Of a stretch of 64,000 bases of DNA, positions 49,386 to 62,500 are shown in pieces. The notes beneath the pieces are model-generated. The model made no database searches, was not told the origin of the DNA, and saw only the letters and a list, made by a program, of their open reading frames with translations. A program made the translations under genes and the position numbers. Numbering within the stretch: position 1 is the first letter of the stretch; each line of letters begins with the position of its first letter. This DNA comes from Gymnogyps californianus. Its lineage: Eukaryota > Chordata > Aves > Accipitriformes > Cathartidae. The stretch covers positions 34,825,437 through 34,889,436 of the forward strand of contig NC_059500.1 in NCBI RefSeq assembly GCF_018139145.2, in the 5' to 3' direction.

Positions 49386-52300
49386 TGGGGGTTTTCTTGA
49401 TCTCTTTTTTTTTATTTGTTTGCTTGGAGTTATTTTGCCTTCAGATCTTTTATCTAGAATTCCAGAAGCATATTTATCAGTTCCATAATTTTAATAAAAT
49501 AAATAATGGTTATTAAGATGTGAGACAGCACATATATTGGCTATATGATATAAACTGTAATTTTACATCCTTATTTTCTAGGCACCTAGTTATTCAACAG
49601 ATGTTTGCCATTTATATGGCAAACTTTGAAGACAAATTAAAAGCATGCTTGCTGATTTAGTGTTTATTTAGCATTAGTGGAGAGCTTAACCATGTAGGCA
49701 GCGATCAAAAGATGTACTATACACTGTAGGCTGCTGGGTTTTGTTTCTTCTGCAGTGCTGGTGGGAAGATCTCAGCTCTGCATAGGATGCCTGCAGTGTG
49801 GTAGTGTTCTTCACAAATCAGCCATGTCTGGCAATGATTTTTAAGTGACTGCAAAGCCATGGGCATAGCATCCAGCTTCATGCAGCAGGCAAGACTTACT
49901 GGACGTACCTAAACATGTGAGAAACTGATCCTCAGATTCAGAGGGACTCTGGTGTGGCATAATCAGATGGTAGGTACATAGGTCAAATACATCTGCTGCC
50001 ACAACTTCTAGGCACACTCAATGAGGGCATCCCTTTAAAAAGGAGGCCCCAGCAATGCAGTGAGCTCTGTGAAGATATTCCTAAAAGAGATGTATGTTAG
50101 CTAACATAGGTGCCAAATAGTTTTACTTAGAGCAGGTAAATTGCCTTTAGGTGATTTCATCAAAAAAAGGATAGAATAAAATTAATGATGAAAAAAAAAT
50201 GCTTGTGTTTGAGATCATGAATGTTTTTATTATTGGTTATTTGGGAAGCCTTCATGACTTGCTTTTGCCCTTGCTTAGGGTAATATGGAGCAATGAACTA
50301 TGTTTGTTTTACACATTTGTCCATACGCTGCTGACTAAGGAAAAGATAAGCTGACTAAATGTTTTGAAGATGGTGGTTGAACCATGAGTGACGAGAGGGA
50401 GAACTGCTGAGCGTAGTTCAACCTCAAAACCAAAACTCAGATCTGCTCCCAGGTAAGGACAATTCTCCTAGCTGGCTGTCTTGGACAGACATAAGAAGTA
50501 GAAGCCAGAGTTTGTACAAAGCATCATGGTATCCGGGGATCCACCTTCACACTTCTAGTGTGTGATTGCTGGGAGCAGGCACAAAGTCCAAACATAGTGC
50601 TACCACCAGTTGAAGAAAAAAATGAGGAATGCAGTTAAGTGAGGAATAGAGTAAAAAGTGTTTCATGGGTGACAGGATGGATAGGAATGATGTAAATCCA
50701 GAGAGGGGTGTGTGTCTTTGTTATGTTAAGAGAGTGGAACACAAAACTTTTAAGGTAGAACTCAGCTTTCCTTCCTTCCTGAAAGCTTTTGTCCTTGCTT
50801 TGTGTTCCACTTGTACATGCAGTGACAAATGCTGAAACCATCTGGAGCAATACCAAAACTATAGACCTTTCAAACCCCGTTTGTTCTGACCAGCAAGCCG
50901 AAGTTCACTGAAGTGATAGTTTAACTGGCAATTATGATTTTTTCATGTTCTCTTTTTAGACATGACACCCTTTATTGTTATCTAACTAGGAGTGAGATCT
51001 TTGACAGCTTTGTTCTATTTGTGCCTAACATGCTCTAGTCGTTCCGTTGTAACTTCATATATTGCACTGTTATGTGGCACATCACTGCTTTAAATGAGAA
51101 AGAGTTTCTTTAAGCAAAGGCTTCTGGACAGTAGTATGCAGCTGGTCTAATCTTGCAACCACAGCTAAGTGGTTGAAATAAAGTATGTTCACCTATGATC
51201 TTTTATTTCCTGCATTGATACAATGGTTTTGCTTGATGAGAAATCCAGAATGAATATGAGTTATGACTGAACATTTTCTGTTTCCAAAGCTGAGCAAATT
51301 TATTTAAATAACTGGGGCCAAGTGATGAGCCATGCACTTGGTATGTGCTGATACTGGACGATATCCAGAGACTATAGGTGCTTTTAGCAAAACAAGTTAT
51401 AGGAAGATGTCTCCGGTAAAAGTGAATGAGAAATGCTGTGTTTTCCACTGTAGAACTGCCGGTAGCAGATTTGTATTGCTTGTAGAATTATATCGGTCAT
51501 AACTTCTGCCATGATCAACAGGTGTTTAAGGGAAGGACACAAGGGCAGATTCCTGGATCTTGCCCTCATTTACGAAAGAGACCACAGAGATCAAGATTTA
51601 GCCTAGAACACCCTTAGAAGAGAGCCTGCTCTGAGAGAAACATGGGGCTAGACAAAGAAGGGAGCATGAAAGAAACCAAAGAGAAGATTCCCTTTCTTCT
51701 TTTTCTTTATGTTTGACATGTTGCTGTGCTCCGCAGAGAGCTACCAGGTCTGACTGGATTCAGCTCAGCACCAGGTGGGAAAGCCCATTCATTAAGCCTT
51801 GTGGAAAGAAAGCATAAATGTGACAGGAGCAGATACTGGTGGGTGATGGGAAGGAAGGTGCATGGGAAATCGTGTAAGGAGCCAAGAAAATGGATTTTTT
51901 TCTTTGCTTGCGAAGTGGAAATTCAGTCTCTGGGTAAGCAGTTTTACTAGCCTTGATATGTAAGGGCAAGAACCAGTAATAGAGGGAGAAATAAGAGGAC
52001 ATAAATTTAAAAGGAAGGAGAAGATACAGACACAGTGCAGAAAACAGAGTATCTGTAAAAACGGTATTTAATTGAAGTAGACATGTAGATGGGAAAAAAT
52101 AGCACAAGAAATAGAAGGAAAGAAACTGCAGGAAGAAAAGAAGAACTTAGAAAGGTTTAATTAAAAACAACTGAAGGACTAGTGTAGATGTAACCATTAA
52201 GCATTGGGTACAGAATGCTTTGCAGTACTGTTTGAGAAATGTGGGAAACGTTATGGGAAACATTTCTGCAGCACTGCACCCCGCTGCTTTACCTGGGGGT

Positions 52301-52884
52301 GGCTTAAGGAGCAAATGCCAAGCTAATACTAAAATATTCCTACTTTTGTTTGCTTTTTATCAGAGTCTAAAATACCTGCATTTGTTTTCATGTTGGTTTG
52401 CCCCCACCCTGTGTGGTAAATATCTACTCCAATGCTGTGTTACTGGGATTTTCTTTTTCTAAACAGAGTAAATAAGATGGGAGAGCTGTCTTTAGTACTA
52501 ACAGTTGAAGCTTAGTGGTAGAGAAATGGCAACCAATGCTACAGTACATCTTGTGAAAAAAAATTTTTTTTTTTTTGAGATTATAATGTCCTCTAATTAC
52601 AAAAAGCTGGCACTTGGAGGCAGCTTCTGCAATCTTGTCCCATCTTCCTTTCCCTTCCTATTCCACCTTCAGTTTCTAGCTTCTGCTGTACTTAGGTACT
52701 GATGACAAACTTAGAGAACTAACAAAATCTATCTCCTCTTTAGTATCACCATAGCAAGGAATTAAATTTTGGGCACAAATTTTGTTGTGAGCTTATGCAT
52801 TTAATGCAAAATTATATACTCCAGGTAAAATTATTTTTCAACATGTTGGAAGTTCATTCATACACATATGATTAAGTTAGACAC

Positions 52885-53100
52885 TGTAATGAAGTCACTG
52901 TTGTGTAGAATTGCTAAACTACAGCACTTTGTTGAATTAGTTCCCAGCTCCATTGCAAGCCATTTCCATTTGCCTGTCACTTCTCTTTAAAGTGTCCTGA
53001 ATTTTATTGCCAATTCCCTCAGTCTCTTCTCCTGACATCTTGAGTTTCTTGCCAGGAACAGGAACAGAAAACCTTTCCAGACTTTAAAATGCATCTCCAA
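52885..53100. repeat. Unidentified diverged repeat, copy B
   Basis: This is the partner of 49165-49385 in the same orientation, about 3.7 kb away. Similarity is clearest from 52890 to 53075 and fades at both ends. No terminal repeats or coding motifs were seen. Confidence 0.7.
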
Positions 53101-55258
53101 ATTTAGGGCTGAAGCATACAAGACTCAATGATTCAGCAAATGTTAAAGGGCTCAGTGACACAGAGAACGGAACCCTTGAAAACGGAGAGAGAAGATGTTG
53201 AAGAAACTGGAGGTGCATAGCTCCTGAGACACATATCAAACTTTGTGAGGTCACATTTTTATAGTACTCTTTTTCCTGCTAACACTCATGACAACTATGT
53301 TGCTTTATTACAGACTTGACTGCTAAGTGTTGTCTGACAGTAGTATTTGTGAAGTAAATTAAAATGTCAGGAAAGGTGTTTGGGAGAGAAACGAGGAGGA
53401 AAAATGCACCCATACTTCTCTACTGCAAGGCTGGTTCTGTTAGCGCTCCCAGAGTGGTGGGGTCAGCAAGGCCTCTGGAGGGCACCCTCCCTTCCATAGT
53501 GGGGTTGGGTTCCCTGAAGATGAATAAGCACCTTACTAAAACTCTCATACTTGTGTACTGCACATATTTTACAGAATATGAGTCACAGAATGGCTGAGAT
53601 GGGAAGGGACTTCTGGCGGTCACCTAGTCCAAACCCCTGCTCAAAGCAGAATCACCTAGCACAGGTTACATATGACTGTGTCCAGTTGGGTTTTGAACAT
53701 CATCACAGGTGGAGAGTCCACAGCCTCAAAAGGCAACCTATGCCCATTTAACCAGACCCACTGGGCACTACTGTGAAGAGTCTAGCTCTTGTCTTCTTTA
53801 TTCCCCCCCACCAGATATGAATAAGATCCCCATGAGCCTTCTCTTCTCTAGACTCCCAGCTCTCTCAGCCTCTCCTTGTATGACAGATGTTCCAGTCCCT
53901 TAATCATCTTTTTGGCCCTTCACTGGACTCACTGCAGTATGTCCATGTCTCCCTGTACTGGGAAGCCCAGAACTGGACCCAGAGGTGTCTCACCAGTGCT
54001 GCGTAGCGGGGAAGGATCACCTCCCTCTTCCTAATGGCAATTGTCTTCCTAATGCAGCACAGAAGGCTGTTGGCATTCTTTGCTGCATGGGCATATTGCT
54101 GGCTCATGGTCAGCTCGTTGTCCACCAGGACCTAGGTCCTCCTCTGCAAAGTTGCTTTCCAGTCCTGGTCAGCTCCTAGTGTGTACTGTTGCCTGTGATT
54201 ATCCCTGCCCATGAGCAGAACTTTGCACTTACCTTTGCTGAACTTTATAAGGTTCCTGTGTGTGTATTTCTCCAGCTTGTCAAGATCCCTCTGAATGGTA
54301 CCACCCACCTGCTATACTAATTATTCGTCTCAGTTTTGTATCACCTGCAAAGTTGCTGAGGGTACATTTGATCCCATTGTCCAGGTCATTAATGAAGATG
54401 TGAAACAATATTGTCCCTGGAATTGACTACTGAGATATACCACTAGTGACTGGCCTGGATCTGGACTTGGGCCTGGCCATTCAGATAGTTTTCAGTCCAC
54501 CTCGGTGTGCATTTATCTAGTCTGTAGATCTTCAGTTTGCCTATGGGGATGTTATGGAAGAGTTGAAAGCCCTGCTAAAGTCCAAATAAACAGCATCCAC
54601 TGCCCTCCCCTTAGTCACCAAGTCAGCCATTTCATTGTAGAACGCTATCAGGTTGGTCAGGCGTAGTTTTTTTCTTTGAAAATCCATGCTGACTACTCCC
54701 AGTCACCTGCTTGTCCTTCATATATTTGGAAATGGTTTCCAGCTTTATTTGCTCTGTCTCCCCCCAGGATCAAGGAGAAGCTGACCAGCCTGTAGTTTCC
54801 TGGATCCTCCATCTTGCTAGATGGGGTGACATTTGCTTTCTTCCGATTCTCAAGAACCTTCCTTGAGTGTCATCACCTTTCAAAGATAATCAACAGTAGC
54901 CTTGCAATGACATCAGACAGCTCCCCAAGCACTCATGAATGTATCCTGTCTGGTCCCGTGGACTTGTGTATATCCGGTTTGTTCAAATATTCCTTAACCT
55001 GGTCCTCCTCCACCTAGGGTAAGTTTTTCTTGCTGCAGACTTTCCCACTGGTGTCAGAGGCCTGGGATTCACAGAATCACAGAATTGGTTGAAGTTGGTA
55101 GGGACCTTGGGAGGTCATCTGGTCCAAACCCCATGCTCAGCTCAAGCAGAGACACCTAGAGTTGATTGCCCAGAACCATGTCCAGACAGCTTTTGAATAT
55201 CTCCAAGGATGGAGACTCCACCACCTCCCTGGCAACCTGTGCCAGTGCTTAGTCACTC

Positions 55259-55501
55259 TCACAGTAAAAAGTGATTCCTGATGTTTATACGAAACCTCGT
55301 GTGTTTCAATTTGTGCCCATTGCCTCTTGTTCTGTCACTGGGCACCAGTGGAAAGAGCCTGCCTCCACCCTCTTTGCACCCTCCTTTCAGGTATTTATAT
55401 ACATTAATAGGATTCCTCCAAGCCTTCTCCAGGCTAAGCAGTCCCAGCCCTCTCAGCTTTTCCTCATAGGAGAGATGCTGCAGTCCCACAATAATCTTCA
55501 T
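55259..55501 (-). pseudogene. CR1 ORF2 C-terminal fragment
   Basis: An 81-codon open stretch carries HLSYEEKLRGLG, INVYKYLKGGCKEG and VPSDRTRGNGHKLKH, which are characteristic of the CR1 ORF2 C terminus. It belongs to the same element as the reverse transcriptase fragment at 55544-56143 and is separated from it by the premature stop and some drift. Confidence 0.88.
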
Positions 55502-55543
55502 GGGCCTTCACTGGACTTTTCACAGTAGCTCCATCTCTTTCTT

Positions 55544-56143
55544 TTACTGCGGAGCCCAGAACTGGGCACAGTACTCCAAGTGTGGCCTGACCAGTGCTGA
55601 GGAGAGGGGAAGGATCACCTCACTTGACCTGCTGGCAACACTCCTCCTAATGCAGACCAGGACACCATTAGCCTTCTTTGCCACAAAGGCACAGTGCTGG
55701 CTTGTGTTCAATTTTGTGTCCACCAGGACCCCCAGGGCCTTTTCTGCAAAGCTGATTTCCATCTGAGTGGCCCCCAACGCACATTGGTGCATGGGGTTGT
55801 TCCTTTCCAGGGGCAGGAATTTGCACTTCTCTATGTTGAACTTCATGAGGGTCCTGTCAGCCCATTTCTCCAGCCTGTCAAGGTCCCTCTGGATGGCAGC
55901 ATGACCCTCTGGTGTATCAGCCACTCCCCCCAGTTTTGTGTCATCAGCGAACTCGCTGCAGGTACGCTCTGCCCCATCATCGAGATCTTTAATGAAGATG
56001 TTGAACAGGGCTGGACCCAGTATAGACCCCTGAGGTACACCACTAGTTACTGGCCTCCAACTAGACTTTGTGCCAGGGATCACCTGCCTCTGGGCCTGGC
56101 CATTCAGACAGTTTTCAACCCACTGTCTGCTTATCCAGCCCAC
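55544..56143 (-). pseudogene. CR1 ORF2 reverse transcriptase fragment
   Basis: A 199-codon open frame encodes the C-terminal part of the CR1 reverse transcriptase. Visible are SGVPQGS at residues 34-40, the FADD catalytic motif at 65-68, DTKLGG, LEKWAD and KCKFL. The frame ends at a TAA directly after the QFWAPQ segment, where the family continues with a Tyr codon, so a single-base change explains the stop. The downstream part of ORF2 continues in another open stretch at 55259-55501 (HLSYEEKLRGLGLLSLEK, then INVYKYLKGG). The upstream half of ORF2 and ORF1 are missing. The Met at its start is not a real initiator. Confidence 0.9.
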
Positions 56144-56170
56144 ACATCAACAGCTTGTCTATGAAGGCAA

Positions 56171-56232
56171 ATTCCTGAAGACAAATCTTAACAGGGTCCT
56201 GAAGATTCCTGAAGGTAAATCCTAATAGTGAG
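56171..56232 (-). repeat. Short imperfect tandem duplication in the older CR1
   Basis: ATTCCTGAAGACAAATCTTA at 56171 is followed 34 bases later by ATTCCTGAAGGTAAATCCTA at 56205. It sits right at the junction with the nested CR1. Confidence 0.7.
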
Positions 56233-56545
56233 ATGTAGGCAAAGAAGTCATTGAGTAACTTGGCCTTTTCCATGTCTTTCATCATGATGTCCCTTGCCCA
56301 ATTCAGCAATGGACCTGCATTTTCCCTTCTCTTCCATTTGCTGATAATACACCTTTAGCAGCCCTTTCTGTTACCTTATGCCACGTGCCAGGGTCAACTC
56401 CTGGTGGCTTTGGCTTTCCTGACCCACCTCTGCATGCTGGGACAGTGACTGCCTATTTCTTATGGGTTACTTGTCCCTGCTTTCACCTCCTGTATGCGTT
56501 ATGTTTAGTTTTGTTCATCCATGCAGGCCTGTTTTTCAAATGATG

Positions 56546-59500
56546 GTATTCAGGCAGCCTTCAGTAGAAACCACTGATTTCTCTCTGAGTTAGTAGCCTG
56601 AATATGTTTTCAGTAATTTGTACTGCTGAAATCTCTACTGGATTGTTAATTGAAAAACATCTGTGGCGTGAATACATAGGTGCAAAACAGCTACTACAAG
56701 CTTCTGTCCAGGACCCACCTTGTCCTGCAGCAGTAAGTAGGATATTCAATGATACAAAGATGTCATAGGGAGAAGACCCAGGGAAAAGCAGGCAGAAAAG
56801 ATATGGAGCATCTCAGGGAAGTTTTTTATTAATACTTCTGAGATAAACTGCAGTGCTGCTGTTATTAAGAAGGCAGTTACCTGCTGAGGACAGAGCTGAG
56901 ACAGTAAGTTGACCAGCTTGACTACCAGCATGGCCAGAGATACCTGTTAAGTGCTATGATACTGTATTGATAAACTAAGCCATTGCATACTTGGGATTTG
57001 AAAACCTGGGACTGTGATCCAACTACTATTAAATGATGAATTTATTTGTCCCTTTCATGTTCTTTTATAATAATGTTAGGTATTTATAGACAAAAGTTTG
57101 GCTTAATTTTGGTTCCTGCAAACCTAGTCTAAAGAACCAAAGAGCAATAGTAATATCGTGATTACAAAAGAAAATGCACTATGAATGTCACTGATACTGA
57201 TAGGAAATGTTCTGTATGTATTGCTAACTGTTAAGAGTATAGAAATAAGAGAATCTGTGTTTTGTCAGTTTTTGAGGGTTTTTAGGCAGTGACATTTCCT
57301 CGTATGAAAGGGAATAAATGGCTTCTTCAGTTACTGCCCTATATAATCTCTTTCTTTTTTGTCTAGTCTGGGTCACTTAGACCTGCTCAATGTGGTGGTC
57401 ATTAGTAGTGGCAACAAATATATGCCAAATTGGTCTCATCATAAGGCTGTTAAAACAGATTCACCCACAGACCAATAAAGGTAAAAACTCTGGAGAGCAT
57501 CAAGTGACCAATTAAATTATTACTGGTGGCATTTAACAGTTAGGAGGAGGAGGAAATGACAGTTTTGTGAAGCTATTAAGGAATACCTCTAAGACTGAAG
57601 CATCTGTTAGAACTCAATATAGAAGTGCTCTAAGGTTTCCTATAACTAAAAAGCAACTGATCTTTTAATGGCTAGCTGTACACTCCAGATTACTGTAGCA
57701 ATTTCAGAATTTACAGAGTAATACCAGTAATACAGATTGCGTGTTTTACATGTCTCTGGAATTAGAGGGCTTTTCCCTATAAATATACTCGGTGGCATAT
57801 TCACACCATCTTTCTGACTAGTACATTTATCTAATTTTGGCATGACTCAGACCACATAAAGCTGTAACCTAACTTCCAAACAGTCTTTGAAAGCATGCCA
57901 GCACTAAAGGACGAACATAAAGCTAACATGATTCCTGCCCAACGTGCGGCATCAGAGAGTGTGGCACACAGTTTCTGCTACTTGACATAGGAGCTCAAGT
58001 GGTATCACAGTAGTCTGGAGTTTGCCCAGAAAATAAGCAAAATGGATGGGTTGGGAATGGCTTGACACTTGTAGACAGTGTCAAGGCAGCCACTCACTGA
58101 GATCGTATTTGGACAGCACTCAGGATCTGGTTCTGTATCTACCTTCTAATGAAATAAAACTTTGCTTAGGAAGCAAGTCTTTCAACACTGCCAACAAAAC
58201 ATGTTTAGATATTCTACATGTCTTATTCTTGCAAAATCTCTTTTTTTTTTTTTTTAGTATTTTTAAACATTAACTCATGACTATTTAGTATTTTGCTGCC
58301 ATCTTGTCCTCCAACAAAACTTGATGTGAACCAGTTTCCTGTTCTTTCTCAGCCACCTTGAATGGATGAGATTGGTGGGGGGTGGGGATACACAAGCTAG
58401 CTGAACTACTTACTTTTTCTAAAAGCTCCTTCAGTTCCAGAGGAAGTAAAAAGCAGTCCTTCAGAGCAGGATATGTTTATCCTATTTTGATACAGAAGTG
58501 AGCTTCTGCATTAAAGAAGGACTGCGTCAAAGTGAAGTGATTCAGAAAATGCTTTTTGCAGCCAGATAAGATTCATAAATCAGACTGGTAAGACAGATTG
58601 CAGTAGGCCATATTCTACATAAACCATATTTTTGTAATTCACTATATCCATTTTTTAAATAAATTAACTTTTAGAAAGGATTTTGAAATCTGTACCACAT
58701 TCATTCAGCCATATGAGTGAATCATAGTTGCCTCTTCATCTGCCCTCACTTTGAGAGTAAGACAGGAGGAATTTCTGTTATTTCATGGACCATTTATAGA
58801 CGAAGCCATCTTTACAGAAGGCTTTGATGGAGGATTTTAAAGATTTTCTGCAGGGAGTTTTTTTGTTAAAATGGAATTCTGCAGGGAAGGGGGATAGAGT
58901 GAAGGATGAATGTCATTTGGATGACATTATTTGGCTGATTAAAGCTACACTAGACATGATTTGAAACTCCTAAATTGTCTCAGAAGCTTTGCAGCATCTT
59001 TGCTGTTGTGGTAAGGGTAAGATCAGCTCTTGGAAAAGTGGTGTAAAAAACATCATCTAGGAGAAAGCAGATCATGATGTATGCAAAGGATTGAGATTAC
59101 TGGACAAAGTTATACTGAAAGCTGAAATAAGTTTAAAGCCAATTTTCTTATGAGCTCTATCACTATAAAGCTTCAGCCCTGCTAAGGGGGTGATGATTGC
59201 TGAGGTTACAAAAGGCTGCACCCATCTTCAAGAAAGAGGGAGACAGGTTTGGAGGCAGCAGGATTCCTGCAGCTGTTGGAAGAGAAGGACTGTGAACTAC
59301 CCATTCAGGTAAGCTTCATTACTGGGACTACAATCCACACCTTAATGGTTTTGAGAAGGAGAAAGAAAGATTGACAGTGCATGTTTCTACAGAGTGAGAG
59401 AACAGGAAGGATGGCTGCCAACAGCCCACAGCAGGGCTGTGAGAGCTTGTTAGGGCCTGTCTTCAATTATTCCTGAATGGGATGGAGTTAGCAAAACCCT

Positions 59501-62500
59501 ATGAAGACATTGACAAAAGGTTGCTATGCTAGTCTCACACAGCTGGTGAGCACACACTGAAGCAACCCTATACCCACTCTAATTTATGCCAGGACTGGTT
59601 GGATCACATGAGATTAACTGACAGTCACTAGTTGTGCTGTTGATAACCCACAGGCAACTATGGCGCTACATTTGCAAATAGACAACTAGTGCTTCCAGGC
59701 CTGGAGAGAAATATAGGACATCTTGAGGAAGCAAAGGGTGACAGAGAGAAATAACTGCTGTGGAGGTGTTGTGCCAGCTCTTCCTTTACCTAGAGAAGAA
59801 AAGAATTATTTGACATGGCCAAATGTCACAAGAAGAAAGGATGGTCTAGCTTTCAGGTTTGCACATCAGGAAGTGCAAGAAAAAAAGAAGAGTGGAAAAG
59901 ATGCTGGAGGTGTGTTTTCAGATGAAATTCCCAGTGGCTGGAGAAGCATAATGACAGGCCGCACATAGTGCCTACCTCCGTGGGGTCCATGCCCAGACCC
60001 CCTGCATGCCATGGTTATATAGATAAGAAGGAGAAGTCAGGAATAAATTGACTGCTTACCCTGGAAAATAGGTCGTTAACTTGTTCACAGGAAAAGGTAA
60101 GGATACAAACATCACTGAAGCTAGGGAACTGTTTGAGAAAGCCCATGCTGTCAGAGCTGAAATGGCTCAGAGGACCTTGCTGGCAGAAGCTGGTGGAAAA
60201 TTTCTCCAGTCACAGGAGTTGTTCTTGAACAAATGCCAAAGGAATCGAACGTGACTTGCTTTGTCAACTAGTGTATTTTTGATCATGGGAACAATCGGTT
60301 TGCAGCTGAAAGTTTAATCAAAGCATTCAATTTGACAACCTGCTAAAACCTATGAGATCAAGATGCCTTTCCTAGAAATAGGATGCCATTAAACATCATC
60401 ATCACCATCACCATTGACGCTTTAGAAATCCTCCCAGTTTCAGCAGTATCAGTTTCAATTAACAGTAACGGTTTGTGGAGGGTACCTGTCTGGCTTGAGT
60501 AACCTTTGACTGAGTGACAACACATGCTCCATTTTGCATAATGCAGTTTCCTGAAGTTCTGTTAAAGAGATTGTAACTCACATGAAGTGTACATTTTTGA
60601 CAAGGGCAATTGTATTTATTATGTGAGGAAAAATTTGGCAAATGTCCTTACTTTTTCCTTGACAAGCTTAATAAATTTGATGGAAGCCATGCTAGTTAGG
60701 CTGAGAACCATTAGAAACCCAGGCCAATCCAAAAAAGAGTATGCAATAATATTTTTTTCATTATGTACTTTGAGTAAACACAAGTTAGGAATTCAGCACC
60801 AGGCCAGCCAGCTATCTTCTGTGTTCCCTAAAATGAATGCTGCTTTTCTGCACTGCCAGAGCTGAGCTCACCTCCATACACACCGCCTCTCTTTGGTCAC
60901 CAACATAAGATAGTGCTGCCAGACTCTGTTGTTACGTTTTTAAACAAACATCTTATACAGATGTCTGGAGTGGATTCTGCTTGCCATTGCTGACTAATAC
61001 GTCTTCATTTTGCTCCCTTCCTCTCTTATTTGGCACATGGCTAGTAGGCCTCTGAGGTCCATTCTACTTCTTGGCCTGTGTTTGTACTGTGTACAATAGG
61101 CTGGTAAGTCTGTTTGTGGGCTTCAGTGCATCCCAGTAACAAAAAAGCCTCATGTGATTTTTGCCTTATATTGCATTTGTGTTTCACCCTTTAATAAAAT
61201 TATATACTGATTTAGGATCTCGTGAGGCTAGCTTTGCAGAGATAATGCTTTTGTCTATAATATGATAGCATACAATCTCTTGCAAGGTATGGAAACACTA
61301 ATTGTAGAAACATGAACTTGAACATGACAGAAGTTTCTGTTGTAGTAACTTCCAATCACTTTACTTCATGTATAAATGCTTCAGTCAGTAGAAATACTAA
61401 ATAACAAAAAATAACTGAACAGCTGTACGTACATTTGCAAAGAAACATATGGTTTTTAGCCATGCAATTCGCATTAAGATCAATGAGTTCTGCAGCTAAG
61501 TCCCCTTGCAACTCGAAGTTCAATTGAATGGTTCTGGGTTTAGAAGTTTATAGCTGGAGCATTCAATGGCAAAAAATGTATGTTCCAGAAAACTGTTCTC
61601 TGTGTCTGCTTACAGAGGCTTACCTCTACCACTGTGTAGATCTTCCACTTTAAGTGCCTCTCTATCAGGCTCAAGAGTGCAATTAATTTGGTCATATGAA
61701 AACTTTACACACTTTTGTCTTTGATGTCTCTTGCCTGAAAAAGAAGGGAGAGAAACAGTGCCAGTAAGAGGGAATTTGTCTTCATGGATCAGTAAAAAAA
61801 AACAAAAAACAAAACCAAAAACACAGTTGTCTTATAAAGGTTGTCTTTAGATAGGGTCACCCTACCTTTGAACATACTTGTTCTGAAGCTGTCAGCTGGA
61901 AGTTATCCTCAGAACAATATTTGTGTTTGTAACTCTGTTCAGCATTTTGCTTTTGTCAGCTGGGAGGGAGCAAAGTATATCATCCCTAGTCCATCCCTCT
62001 AAATGTTACACAGTTAAAGCCTATTCATGCTGGCTGCTGGCACCGGCAAGCAGGCAGGGACATCTGATGCCTACTCAGAAGCAGGCAGCAGAGAACCGTC
62101 CAGGAAACTGGACTGAAGCCACAACCAGGTCCAGATAAAATGTAATGAAACCAGTTTTGTTCTTCTTCCCTTCCACACATGCCAGATGTTGGCCTTTCTT
62201 TAACACACATCAAAGCCTTATCTCCTGAAATAACTGCACAAAAGCGGGAGCCATGATGTGGGTACCTCGTCATTTGTGTGTGGTGAGGTATTTTAGTCCT
62301 GCGTTAACTCCATTTGCGACTGCTAGAGTCATCACTTTCAATTCAATAGGATGAAAAAGTGAAAAAGGGACACTGCATGAGTTTATCAAAGACGGTAGAA
62401 CAAAATTACAGTAATTAAGAGCCACTGATGAAAGAACAAAGTGAAAAACTAATGACAAGCTAATGCAGAAAGGCAGGTTGAAAGCATTTCCATAATCTGA

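Larger units (their letters stand above)
45973..53570. other. Intergenic sequence downstream of CHSY3
   Basis: Apart from the GC-richer block at 47738-48400 and the repeat pair at 49165 and 52885, I see unique AT-rich DNA with A- and T-runs, for example at 46879-46890 and 52556-52576. Open frames are short and carry no family motifs. Confidence 0.65.
55069..56166 (-). mobile_element. Younger CR1 LINE, antisense, nested in the older copy
   Basis: Its 3' end is the ACAGAATCACAGAAT repeat at about 55070-55086. It runs through the C-terminal ORF2 region to the reverse transcriptase core and stops by 5' truncation near 56166. Left and right of it the older CR1 reads continuously apart from this insert. 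No long target duplication is evident; only a short ATTC is shared by both flanks, which is common for CR1. It is better preserved than its host element. Confidence 0.9.
53571..56545 (-). mobile_element. Older CR1 LINE, antisense, split by a younger CR1
   Basis: The 3' end lies near 53571-53590 (tgagtcacagaatggctgagatggg on the + strand). Sequence then runs backwards through ORF2 to about 55067, where the complement of a GPDxxHP-like reverse transcriptase region is seen near 54930-54960. It breaks at a second CR1 3' terminus and resumes at about 56171 with attcctgaag and the complement of an EKAKLLNDFFA-like stretch, continuing to about 56541 (CATCCATGCAGGCCTG). Without the insertion it is about 1.9 kb. 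Frameshifts and stops are frequent, so it is not coding. Confidence 0.88.

Noticed and set aside
55694..56164. 156-codon + strand frame
   Set aside because: Antisense to the CR1 reverse transcriptase; repeat-derived.
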